Of a stretch of 14,518 bases of DNA, positions 1-6,461 are shown one piece after another. A model generated the notes under the pieces. It did not search any database and was not told the DNA's origin. It saw nothing but the letters and a program-made list of their open reading frames with translations. The position numbers were made by a program, and so were the translations under genes. The number at the start of each line of letters is the position of its first letter. Positions within the stretch are counted from its first letter, which is position 1. The DNA comes from Burkholderiales bacterium RIFCSPHIGHO2_12_FULL_61_11 (GTDB taxonomy: Bacteria; Pseudomonadota; Gammaproteobacteria; Burkholderiales; Burkholderiaceae_C), in contig MERZ01000373.1 in NCBI GenBank assembly GCA_001770785.1, forward strand, positions 14,066 through 28,583, written 5' to 3'.

Positions 1-476
1 CGATCTGCCAAGGCGACGTTCGCAACACGCCGGTAGAACTACAGGAAATCCATTACCCATTCCTGATCGAATACCACAAATTGCGCGAAAACAGTGGCGG
101 GCCCGGGCGCCATCGCGGCGGTTTGGGCATTGAACTGCGCTACCGCTCGCTGGAAAAAAGCACCGTCAACGTGGCGCTGGAACGCATCCTAGAGCCACCA
201 TGGGGCATCGAAGGCGGTGCATGTGGCCGTAGCAATGTTGCGCTGCTGACCAGCGTCACCGGCAACGAACGGTCGGTGACCAAGGAAAGCAACATCCCGC
301 TGGTGGCAGGCGACACCATCACTTTCCGCACTGCGGGCGGCGGCGGCTATGGCAACCCGCATGAGCGATCCACTGCGTTGATTGAAGAAGATCTGCGCCA
401 GGGCTACGTGACGCCGGAGGGCGCTGCAGACGATTACGGATACCAGTCACGGCAAGCAGCGGAGCGCCCATCGTGA
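1..476 (+). CDS. Hydantoinase B/oxoprolinase family protein, 3' end (partial)
   Basis: The reading frame is open from the left edge (first full codon at position 3) to a TGA at 474-476, so this is the C-terminal ~157 residues of a longer protein; family members usually exceed 500 residues. Recognisable family motifs are a GDVRNTPVE stretch at the start, SGGPGRHRGGLGIE in the middle, and a C-terminal GDTITFRTAGGGGYGNPHER followed by a GYVTPEGAADDYG ending. HyuB-type proteins pair with HyuA in ATP-dependent hydrolysis of hydantoins or 5-oxoproline; related proteins are acetone or acetophenone carboxylase subunits. The substrate cannot be read from this fragment. The gene is followed after 32 bp by an MmgE/PrpD gene on the same strand, a combination often seen in Burkholderiales catabolic clusters. 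Family assignment is firm; the exact reaction is unknown. Confidence 0.9.
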   Translation, partial: ICQGDVRNTPVELQEIHYPFLIEYHKLRENSGGPGRHRGGLGIELRYRSLEKSTVNVALERILEPPWGIEGGACGRSNVALLTSVTGNERSVTKESNIPLVAGDTITFRTAGGGGYGNPHERSTALIEEDLRQGYVTPEGAADDYGYQSRQAAERPS

Positions 477-508
477 GTGCGAAACCGCGCGACGAATGAA
501 ATGGCGGC

Positions 509-1834
509 ATGACAATCGTGGGCGATGCGGCACCGACCATTGATGCGCTCGCGGAGTTCGCGGCGACGGCCTCTGGCGCAGCGCATCGCGAGCGGATCTC
601 GGTGCACACTGCCGATGCCGTGATTGCGCTGCTCGCCGGCAGAAGCAGCCCCGAGGGCCGAGCGATCGCCGATTTCTTAGCGCGCACGGAAAGCTCGCCG
701 CTGGCCACGATTTCAGCCAACGCGGCTGCGATGCGCTTGTCCGAGATCGACGATATCCATCGAGCCAGTGCCGTCACCGCCAGTGCCATTACATTGCCGT
801 CAGCGCTGGCGATGGCACCTCTAAGTTCAGCGCAGCCGCAGCGCTTTGCTGATGCGGTGTTCGTGGGGCAGGAGCTTGCTGTGCGTCTGGCACTGTCGCT
901 CGGCGGCGCCAGCTTGCTGGCGAAGGGCATATGGCCCAGCTATCTGGTGGCGCCTTTTGGCGCGGCTGCCACGGCTGCACGCATGCTCGGCCTACCGCCG
1001 GCGCGGATGCGCCACGCGCTGGCACTCGCGCTAGCCCAGACACCACGTGCGGTCGGACGCAGCGCGGGTCAGCGCCCGGGGCGCTGGCTGCTATTCGGCA
1101 ATGCGATACGCTCGGGCTGTCTGGCCGCACTGGCCGCAGCGGACGGCATCGATGGCGATCCCGATCTTCTGAATTCGGCGTGGCTGGAAGCGGTCGGTGG
1201 CACGACGGTCGACGCCGGCATGCTGATAGCTTCAGCCGGCCCGTCAGCGTCGATTCAACAGTTCAGCATCAAGCCGAACTGCGCTGCCAAGCAGACACTC
1301 GCTGCCGTGCACGGATTGCGGCTTCTGATGGCCGACGGCCTCGATCCAGCGGCGGTCGAATCGATCGAGGTCTCAGTGCCGACAGCCTATGCCGCCATGA
1401 TCGATCGCGAGCCCCCTTCTGCCGGTCGACTGGCCAGCATGGTCAGCGTGCGTTGGCAGCTTGCGCTGGCAGCACTGCAGCCAGCGCTTCTCGACGATGT
1501 GGCGCGCGACCCTTTACCCGTCGATGCCGCGCTCGAGGCATTTGCCGCCAGGGTAAGCGTGCGTGGCGATGCCACGCTAGACTGCTGGTACCCGCAGACC
1601 TGGCCCGCGCGGCTGCGCGTGAATGCCGGCGGAACACATCGCGAAATACTGGTCAAAGACAGTCCGGGCGATCCGGCCTTGCGCTTCGGGGTGAGCGAGG
1701 TCGAGGACAAGGCGCGGCGCGTTCTGGCGGCGCATCCTGCCGCCTATCTGGTAGCCCGAGGGTTCGAGGCGCCGCTGAAGATGGCGGCGCTGCATGATCT
1801 CTGCAAGCATTTCGGCACCTTCCCAGAACCGTAA
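509..1834 (+). CDS. MmgE/PrpD family protein (2-methylcitrate dehydratase-like)
   Basis: A 441-residue cytoplasmic protein of the MmgE/PrpD family, which includes 2-methylcitrate dehydratase PrpD, iminodisuccinate epimerase and cis-aconitate decarboxylase. Visible family features are the alanine-rich helical N-terminal half (for example RFADAVFVGQELAVRL, and a LLAKGIWPSYLVAPFGAAA stretch near residues 130-150), the FGNAIRSGCLAALAAADGIDG segment in mid-protein, and the conserved IKPNCAAKQT stretch (usual form KxYPCC/H) followed by GLDPAAVESIEVSVP. Length is slightly below the usual 450-480. The ATG at 509 has only a weak purine-rich stretch upstream, so translation may be coupled to the gene ending at 476. 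An upstream in-frame GTG at 473 is blocked by a TGA at 497. Membership does not fix the substrate; the hydantoinase-B neighbour suggests a catabolic hydratase or epimerase role. A hairpin-T terminator overlaps its stop codon. Confidence 0.88.
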   Translation: MTIVGDAAPTIDALAEFAATASGAAHRERISVHTADAVIALLAGRSSPEGRAIADFLARTESSPLATISANAAAMRLSEIDDIHRASAVTASAITLPSALAMAPLSSAQPQRFADAVFVGQELAVRLALSLGGASLLAKGIWPSYLVAPFGAAATAARMLGLPPARMRHALALALAQTPRAVGRSAGQRPGRWLLFGNAIRSGCLAALAAADGIDGDPDLLNSAWLEAVGGTTVDAGMLIASAGPSASIQQFSIKPNCAAKQTLAAVHGLRLLMADGLDPAAVESIEVSVPTAYAAMIDREPPSAGRLASMVSVRWQLALAALQPALLDDVARDPLPVDAALEAFAARVSVRGDATLDCWYPQTWPARLRVNAGGTHREILVKDSPGDPALRFGVSEVEDKARRVLAAHPAAYLVARGFEAPLKMAALHDLCKHFGTFPEP

Positions 1835-1844
1835 ACGGTTTTTT
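1827..1844 (+). terminator. Short hairpin-T terminator at end of the MmgE/PrpD gene
   Basis: A 5-bp stem AACCG (1827-1831) and CGGTT (1836-1840) with a 4-nt loop carries the TAA stop codon of the upstream gene and runs straight into TTTT (1841-1844). Stem and T tract are both short, so this would be a modest intrinsic terminator, but it is well placed to end the left-hand transcript. Confidence 0.45.
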
Positions 1845-2083
1845 CTGTGCAAGCTTCGGCACAGGCCGATACTCTACATTTGGCCACAAGCAGAATGCCT
1901 CGACTGATATTTGAGCGGGTTCAATATTTGCTTCTGTTCGCAAGTTAAAAATCGCAAAGACTGAGCACTACAGGTTGTGTCGCTGGACACCCGTTTGACT
2001 ACATATAGCGGGCCGCTGATGCCGACAATACTTGATGCGACAGACTCAAACGCGCGGACGGCGCTCGCAGAACGGACCGCGCC

Positions 2084-2244
2084 AACCTCCGCCTGAACAA
2101 CTGGACAACTTGTCGGCCACCGGCTCCACTCTCGGCGCCGCCAACGACTAAAAAGCACGCAACCGGGTTTATGACGGGGCTTCGCGCATTGGCTTCAAGG
2201 GTACCGAGGATCTGGGCAACGGCCCCAAGGCCAAATTCCAGAGT
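2084..2244 (+). pseudogene. Porin gene fragment (N-terminal part), decayed
   Basis: In the frame starting at 2110 the translation reads LSATGSTLGAAND, then a TAA stop at 2149-2151, then KARNRVYDGA and SRIGFKGTEDLGNGPKAKF (2182-2238). That last stretch is the hallmark early segment of Gram-negative trimeric porins of beta-proteobacteria (usual form SRxGFKGTEDLGxGLKAIFQxE). Just upstream, 2084-2101 reads NLRLNN in another frame, which suits a frameshifted continuation. No start codon, ribosome binding site or signal peptide lies in front. Porin resemblance is lost after about 2244, where an oppositely oriented porin fragment begins. An in-frame stop, a frameshift and truncation at both ends make this a remnant. 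Recognition is by motif only. Confidence 0.7.
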
Positions 2245-2313
2245 CCAACTCACGTAGGCCGTGGTGCGCTTGGAAAATAGATAGCGGACAGCCAGGGTCG
2301 CTTCCTTGAACTT
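2245..2313 (-). pseudogene. Porin gene fragment (near C-terminal part), inverted
   Basis: Read on the minus strand, positions 2313 to 2245 give KFKEATLAVRYLFSKRTTA followed by YVSW. This matches the typical near-C-terminal porin strand (usual form xxxGxxYxLSKRTxLYxxY). The final ~30 residues expected after it, ending in an aromatic residue, are missing: the fragment stops where the plus-strand porin fragment ends. Further minus-strand porin-like sequence may extend to about 2440 in a shifted frame (NSLTQNSWALNW), but that part is weak. It is a decayed, inverted piece of a porin gene with no possibility of expression as a porin. Confidence 0.6.
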
Positions 2314-2455
2314 GGTGCTCCCAGTTCAAGGCCCAGGAGTTCTGCGTCAGCGAGTTGCCGCAACAGCGACGCCAGCGACGATGGCGTTGTTGTGGTTGAA
2401 GGGCTAGGCCGACCTTGCTGGCGCCTTGGTAGAAGGTTCTTACCCATAGCTACAT

Positions 2456-2473
2456 TGCTATAAGGTCATAGCA
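2456..2473. promoter_or_regulatory. Candidate operator palindrome upstream of the seven-gene operon
   Basis: TGCTAT (2456-2461), a 6-bp spacer, then ATAGCA (2468-2473) form a perfect 6+6 inverted repeat, 65 bp before the operon's preferred start codon. It overlaps the only TATAAG-like -10 candidate (2459-2464), which is a sensible place for a repressor site. No regulator gene is encoded in the window. A 12-bp match of this kind can occur by chance. Confidence 0.3.
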
Positions 2474-2526
2474 CGTTGACTGATTGCTTCGACGCGAGCT
2501 GATCTCTTACATTCGATCGCATGAAC

Positions 2527-2532
2527 GGAGGA
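2527..2532 (+). promoter_or_regulatory. Ribosome binding site that sets the start of the first M24 gene
   Basis: GGAGGA at 2527-2532 sits 6 nt before the ATG at 2539. The longer reading frame starting at ATG 2521 would place this strong site inside the coding region and has no ribosome binding site of its own, so 2539 is preferred. Confidence 0.7.
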
Positions 2533-2538
2533 AATGAA

Positions 2539-3654
2539 ATGCAGGATGAACGAGATTGGCGGATCAGCCGTGTCCGCCACGGGATGACGAAGGCCGGGAT
2601 TGAAGGACTTCTTGCTTTCGCGCCGGGGTGGCGGCGAGAGAATGTTCGATACCTCACCGGAGCGTCTTTACGGGGTAGCTTTGCGACGGCTTACTTGCCG
2701 ATGGCTGGCAATCCCGCTGCCTTCGCCGGCACGGTGCAGGACGAGCAGGCCATCCGGGCGCACGGCTGGGTGGCCGATGTCCGTCCCCTGGTTTACCCGG
2801 ACTGCAGTGAAATGCTTACCCGGCTTCGGGAAAGCAATGTACCGGGGAAGCTGGGGATCGCTCACCTGGAATTGATGCCAAGGATCATGCTCGCAGCAAT
2901 ACGCAAGGGGCTCCCGGGCGTCGAGATCATCTCAGCGACGAGGATGATGAATCAGGTCCGCATGGTGAAAAGCGAGTGGGAACTGGAACAGATTCGCCGC
3001 GCGGGTGTCGTTTGCTCGGCGGGATGGGAGGCCTTCGTTTCGGCCCTGAAGCCCGGTGCAATGGAGTTCGAGATCGTCGCTGCCGTGGAGGCAGAACTGA
3101 AACGCCTGGGCGCACAGGATAACTTCATGCTGTTCGCCTCTGGTGGAACCGAAGTAATGGGAATGTCACCGCCCGGTAACCGCCGTCTGCAACTGGGCGA
3201 TATGGTTCGAACAGAGCTGACTCCACAGTTGAATGGCTACTTTGCTCAGATTTGCCGTTCTGCTGTGCTCGGAGAGCCTAACGAAGGGCAGGTTCGCTCC
3301 TTTGCGCTGTTTAAAGAGGCATTGGAGGCAGGGCTTGCGGTGGTGCGAGCCGGAGTCACCGCAAACGAAATTGCCTGTGCGGAGAATGACGTCTTCCGCA
3401 AATATGGTTATGGCGAATATTGTACGAGTCAATACACCAGGGTACGGGGACACGGTCACGGCCTGCATCCGGATGAGGTCCCGATGATTGTGGAGGGTGA
3501 TCAAACAGTGCTGGAAGAGAACTCCGTCATCATCATCCACCCTAACACTTACACACCTCTGGCCGGATACCACGTCCTCGGGGATCCAGTGGTTGTCAAG
3601 AAGGATGGCTTTGAGCTGCTCCTGACAACAGAGCGGAAACTATTTTCCGTGTAA
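2539..3654 (+). CDS. M24-family (creatinase/aminopeptidase P fold) protein A, metal site degenerate
   Basis: A 371-residue cytoplasmic protein of the M24 pita-bread family: a creatinase-type N-terminal domain (to about residue 130, including ENVRYLTGASLRG), then the C-terminal catalytic-type domain. In metal-dependent members five ligands are D, D, H, E, E. Here, by motif alignment, they are E226 (in VRTELTP), Q237 (in GYFAQICRS, 11 residues on as expected), H305 (in GHGHGLH, kept), H334 (in IIIHPNTY) and G348 (in HVLGDPV). A normal two-metal peptidase site is therefore unlikely. Metal-free relatives exist: creatinase and ectoine hydrolase (DoeA/EutD) hydrolyse C-N bonds of small molecules. 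It is the first gene of the operon, 23 bp before a second M24 gene and near an OCD-family gene; ectoine clusters carry a comparable M24 plus OCD pairing. The function inferred is small-molecule amide or amidine hydrolysis, substrate unknown. Confidence 0.85.
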   Translation: MQDERDWRISRVRHGMTKAGIEGLLAFAPGWRRENVRYLTGASLRGSFATAYLPMAGNPAAFAGTVQDEQAIRAHGWVADVRPLVYPDCSEMLTRLRESNVPGKLGIAHLELMPRIMLAAIRKGLPGVEIISATRMMNQVRMVKSEWELEQIRRAGVVCSAGWEAFVSALKPGAMEFEIVAAVEAELKRLGAQDNFMLFASGGTEVMGMSPPGNRRLQLGDMVRTELTPQLNGYFAQICRSAVLGEPNEGQVRSFALFKEALEAGLAVVRAGVTANEIACAENDVFRKYGYGEYCTSQYTRVRGHGHGLHPDEVPMIVEGDQTVLEENSVIIIHPNTYTPLAGYHVLGDPVVVKKDGFELLLTTERKLFSV

Positions 3655-3677
3655 TTATTTGGAAAGGACGTCAAAGT

Positions 3678-4736
3678 ATGAAGCGAGGTCTGGTTTTATT
3701 TGATCCTCAAGAGATTTCCGCCAGTGAACTGGTGGAGCGAACAACTAGGCTGCAGCGTTCGATGCAGCAACAGGGTGTTACCGCAGCCTTCATCTACGGG
3801 GATGTGTATCACTCTGGCGATATTACCTATCTATCCAACCTCTGTATCTATTGGAACGAGGGAGTACTTGCCGTTCCCGCCACCGGGGATCCTGCGCTGC
3901 TGTCGAAGCTCTCCAGCCGCGTGCATCCCTGGATGCGCTCGATCTCCAATCTTAAGGACCTGCGCAGCGGTGCTAACCTGGGCGATCTTGCCAGCGAATA
4001 TCTTAAAGCCAGCTCTCCGGGGATTGTCGGGCTGGTGGAGATGGACTGGTGGCCTGCCTACGTCGTGGACGATTTGCAGGCCAAGCTTCCGGGATGGGAG
4101 CTGCGAGACCTCGGCTCGATCGTGCAGCAGGAGCGCCGGCGTCCCTCCGAAAGCGAACTCAAGTTGCTCCGCAAGAGTGCCGAGATTAGCGCCAAAGCCG
4201 TTGAAATCGGTTTGGCTGGGACCATGACGAATCCGGAACGTGCGGGGCGGGCGGAACTTTCGGCCCGCATGGCGGGGGTGGAGGATGTGCTCGTCTTTTG
4301 CCATCCGGCAACCGAACATGCTGATACGGTAGAGGTGGTCGCTGAATACCGGGGCTATTGGACTCTTGCCTCCCGAGTGGTTTTCAAGGGCTCACCTGAA
4401 TGGGCACCGATGCTGCGTCAGGCGTATGGAGCGGCGGAGCAAAGGCTGCGGCCAGGCGTGGATGTTGCCCAGTTGCGCATGGCGGCCGGTGCGGCATTGA
4501 ACGGCAGCGCCATCCCATGGCGGATCGACCTGATTCACCACACAGACCTGGAGACCGGCGGGGACTACCGTCTGCCTGGCGAGGAAGCGAAGGCCGTTCA
4601 TGCGGGGTCCGTTGTTGGGCTGCGGCTAGAGTTTGCATTCGCCGACGGAACCCACGCTGTTACGGCCGATACATTCGAAATTCGCGACGATGGCGCCCGG
4701 CGTTTGACGAAGGCCCTGCCACAGGTCTCTTCCTGA
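3678..4736 (+). CDS. M24-like protein B, strongly degenerate active site
   Basis: A 352-residue protein with the same two-domain layout as its upstream neighbour: an N-terminal creatinase-like domain (ELVERTTRLQRSMQQQGV, then GDVYHSGDITYLSNL) and an M24-like C-terminal domain after the RRPSESELKLLRKSAEIS helix. The catalytic motifs are nearly gone. The DxxxxGYxxD region reads EVVAEYRGYWTL, giving E219 and L230; no GHGxG motif is visible; the end of the fold reads GLRLEF and TADTFEI, keeping one glutamate and losing the last ligand. An AAAGGA ribosome binding site at 3663-3668 supports the start. Pairing of two diverged M24 genes 23 bp apart suggests a heteromeric complex in which B may be structural or complete A's active site; that is inference. 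M24 membership rests on overall layout and is less certain than for protein A. Confidence 0.75.
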   Translation: MKRGLVLFDPQEISASELVERTTRLQRSMQQQGVTAAFIYGDVYHSGDITYLSNLCIYWNEGVLAVPATGDPALLSKLSSRVHPWMRSISNLKDLRSGANLGDLASEYLKASSPGIVGLVEMDWWPAYVVDDLQAKLPGWELRDLGSIVQQERRRPSESELKLLRKSAEISAKAVEIGLAGTMTNPERAGRAELSARMAGVEDVLVFCHPATEHADTVEVVAEYRGYWTLASRVVFKGSPEWAPMLRQAYGAAEQRLRPGVDVAQLRMAAGAALNGSAIPWRIDLIHHTDLETGGDYRLPGEEAKAVHAGSVVGLRLEFAFADGTHAVTADTFEIRDDGARRLTKALPQVSS

Positions 4737-4809
4737 TCATGGTCTGCGCAGGCCCCATCGAATGTCATTCGTCATCAAATAATCCCTTAGGTGTAGGAGC
4801 GCAAGTACG

Positions 4810-5889
4810 ATGAGAATCTTAAGCAACGATGATGTCCAGCAGGTGTTGACTGCAGAGGACTGCATGTCCGTCTTGAGGGTGGCCTATGAAGAATATACCC
4901 TCGGCAAGGCCGCCAACAGGCCCCGGAACCATACTTACTTTCCTGTCATGGATGAGCGCTTTCCGGGCTTTCAGTTTCGCTTTAAATCCCAGGAGGGAGG
5001 CAACGTTGCCAGTGGGGTGTGGGCTCTGCGCATCACCTCGGATATGGTCGGCGTGGAAACGCTGGCCGGCGGCGTCAAGCGTCGTCGTCTCTTGCCCATA
5101 GCGACCGGGGATAAGTTCTGCGGACTTGTCACGCTTTACTCCATGCAGAAACTGGAGCCATTGGCAATCATCCACGATAGCTACATTCAAAAGATGCGTG
5201 TCGGTGCCACCTCCGCTTTGGGCATCCAGGCACTCTCTAACCCTGATGCACGGGTGGCAGGCCTTTTCGGCTCCGGTTGGCAGGCCCAGTCACATCTGGA
5301 ATACCTGCTGCTGGTTCGGCCGAGCATCGAGGAGGTGCGGGTCTACAGTCCTACTAAAGCCAACCGTGAGAGCTTCGCCCGGCACTGGAGCGAGAAGACC
5401 GGTAAACGGATCATCGCCGCCGAACATCCCCGGGATGCAGTGCAAGGCTGTCAGATCGTTACCTGCGCAACGGCTGCCTTCGACCCTTGCTTTGACGGCA
5501 AATGGCTGGAGCCGGGTACCCACGTCACTTGCATTACCAACCCGGATGGCACCGCCATGCGACGGGAACTGGATGACACCACCTATGATCGAGCCGACAA
5601 GATTGTCGTTTTCTCCCGAGAGCAGATCCGCCATGACAACCAGATCGACATTCTTGGCCCCGTTGAGCGAGGGCTGAAGACATTCGACGAGATTGGTGAA
5701 CTAGGCGAGCTATTGCTGGGCAAAATTCCGGGTCGGATGCGGCCGGATCAGATCACGCTTTTCGCCAACAATACCGGCATGGGGCTGCAATTCGCTGCCG
5801 TCGGTGCGCGAGTATTGGAACTGGCGGAAGAGCGGGGCTTGGGACACGTGATTCCCACGGACTGGTTCTTGGAAGAGACCTCTCCTTGA
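4810..5889 (+). CDS. Ornithine cyclodeaminase/mu-crystallin family protein
   Basis: A 359-residue NAD(P)-dependent cytoplasmic enzyme of the OCD/mu-crystallin family. Known members include ornithine cyclodeaminase, alanine dehydrogenase, delta1-pyrroline-2-carboxylate reductase, and EutC of ectoine catabolism. Visible are the N-terminal MRILSNDDVQQVLTAEDCM segment, the QKMRVGATSALGIQAL helix (usual form LTxxRTAAxSALA), the Rossmann loop GSGWQAQ at residues 154-160, and CITNPDGTAMRREL where the family usually has IGxDxPGKxEL. The usual GVK.VTVFPGN stretch is not recognisable; GVETLAGGVKRRRLLPI stands at about that place, so the substrate pocket probably differs from classical OCD. AGGAG at 4795-4799 precedes the ATG by 10 nt. 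It lies 73 bp after the M24 pair and 62 bp before the aconitase-type genes. It is the only enzyme of the operon present as a single copy. Family firm, reaction unknown. Confidence 0.9.
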   Translation: MRILSNDDVQQVLTAEDCMSVLRVAYEEYTLGKAANRPRNHTYFPVMDERFPGFQFRFKSQEGGNVASGVWALRITSDMVGVETLAGGVKRRRLLPIATGDKFCGLVTLYSMQKLEPLAIIHDSYIQKMRVGATSALGIQALSNPDARVAGLFGSGWQAQSHLEYLLLVRPSIEEVRVYSPTKANRESFARHWSEKTGKRIIAAEHPRDAVQGCQIVTCATAAFDPCFDGKWLEPGTHVTCITNPDGTAMRRELDDTTYDRADKIVVFSREQIRHDNQIDILGPVERGLKTFDEIGELGELLLGKIPGRMRPDQITLFANNTGMGLQFAAVGARVLELAEERGLGHVIPTDWFLEETSP

Positions 5890-5938
5890 AAGCGTCACGG
5901 CCAGTATGCCCGGATACGGACGCATAAAAAATTCGACT

Positions 5939-5944
5939 AGGAGG
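5939..5944 (+). promoter_or_regulatory. Ribosome binding site that sets the start of the first small-subunit gene
   Basis: A perfect AGGAGG lies 7 nt before ATG 5952. A TTG two codons earlier (5946) is in frame but too close to this site, so 5952 is the preferred start. Confidence 0.75.
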
Positions 5945-5951
5945 ATTGAAT

Positions 5952-6461
5952 ATGGTTGGTGGCGTCTGCATTAAGTTTGGTGACAGTGTGAATACCGATG
6001 TGATTATTCCCGGTCGATACTTGATCAGTATCGACCCTCTGGAACTGGCGGAGCATGCCTTCGAACCCCTTGGGCCGGAGGTCCAACAGCAGCTCCGCCG
6101 TTCCCAGGTGGTGGTGGCCGGCATCAACTTCGGCTGTGGGAGCGCTCGTGAACAGGCGGCCTCCTGTCTGGTCGGAGCAGGGGTCAAGGCAGTGGTCGCC
6201 AAGTCCTTCGCTCGGGTGTTCTTTCGCAACAGTATCAATACCGGCCTGCTGGCTGTTGCATGCCCCGAGGCGGTGGATGCCCTCGCTGATGGCAGTGAGG
6301 TCCTTATCGACACCACATCCGGAACGGTGACAGTGGGGGATCAGGCTTTCCGCTTCGATCCCTATCCGGAAAGTCTACAACGAATTCTGGACGCTGGCGG
6401 TCTGATTCCCTATGTGGCCAGATATGTCCTGTCCGCAGGGGAGGTAAAAGAAAATGGGTAA
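5952..6461 (+). CDS. Aconitase/isopropylmalate dehydratase family small subunit 1 (LeuD-like)
   Basis: A 169-residue swivel-domain subunit of the short archaeal-type LeuD/HacB/DmdB group, much shorter than the ~210-residue biosynthetic LeuD of proteobacteria. It keeps family motifs: FGDSVNTDVIIPGRYL near the N-terminus, with Y23-L24-I25-S26 at the substrate-specificity loop; INFGCGSAREQA with C62 and R66-E67-Q68; then KSFARVFFRNSINTGLL. This subunit supplies substrate-binding residues to the iron-sulfur large subunit encoded next, whose gene overlaps this one by 8 bp; a complex of the two is very likely. The reaction would be reversible dehydration/hydration of a 2- or 3-hydroxy di- or tricarboxylate. 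Candidates are isopropylmalate, homoaconitate, dimethylmalate or citramalate-like acids. The loop does not decide between them. Confidence 0.9.
   Translation: MVGGVCIKFGDSVNTDVIIPGRYLISIDPLELAEHAFEPLGPEVQQQLRRSQVVVAGINFGCGSAREQAASCLVGAGVKAVVAKSFARVFFRNSINTGLLAVACPEAVDALADGSEVLIDTTSGTVTVGDQAFRFDPYPESLQRILDAGGLIPYVARYVLSAGEVKENG

Larger units (their letters stand above)
1845..2538. other. Non-coding spacer between two transcription units
   Basis: About 690 bp separates the MmgE/PrpD gene from the seven-gene operon. From 1845 to about 2083 I see no credible gene, RNA or repeat. From 2084 to about 2313, and possibly to 2440, it holds decayed porin coding sequence in two opposite orientations (listed separately). 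From 2437 to 2538 it must hold the operon promoter. An 18-bp palindrome lies at 2456-2473. TATAAG at 2459-2464, with a poor -35 match TTCTTA at 2437-2442 (16-bp gap), is the only weak sigma70-like pairing I found; TTGACT at 2476-2481 has no good -10 partner. Confidence 0.6.

Noticed and set aside
2250..2447. A 65-codon minus-strand frame starting MGKNLLPRRQ as a small gene
   Set aside because: It has no ribosome binding site, is low-complexity, and lies in a different frame of the decayed porin fragment.
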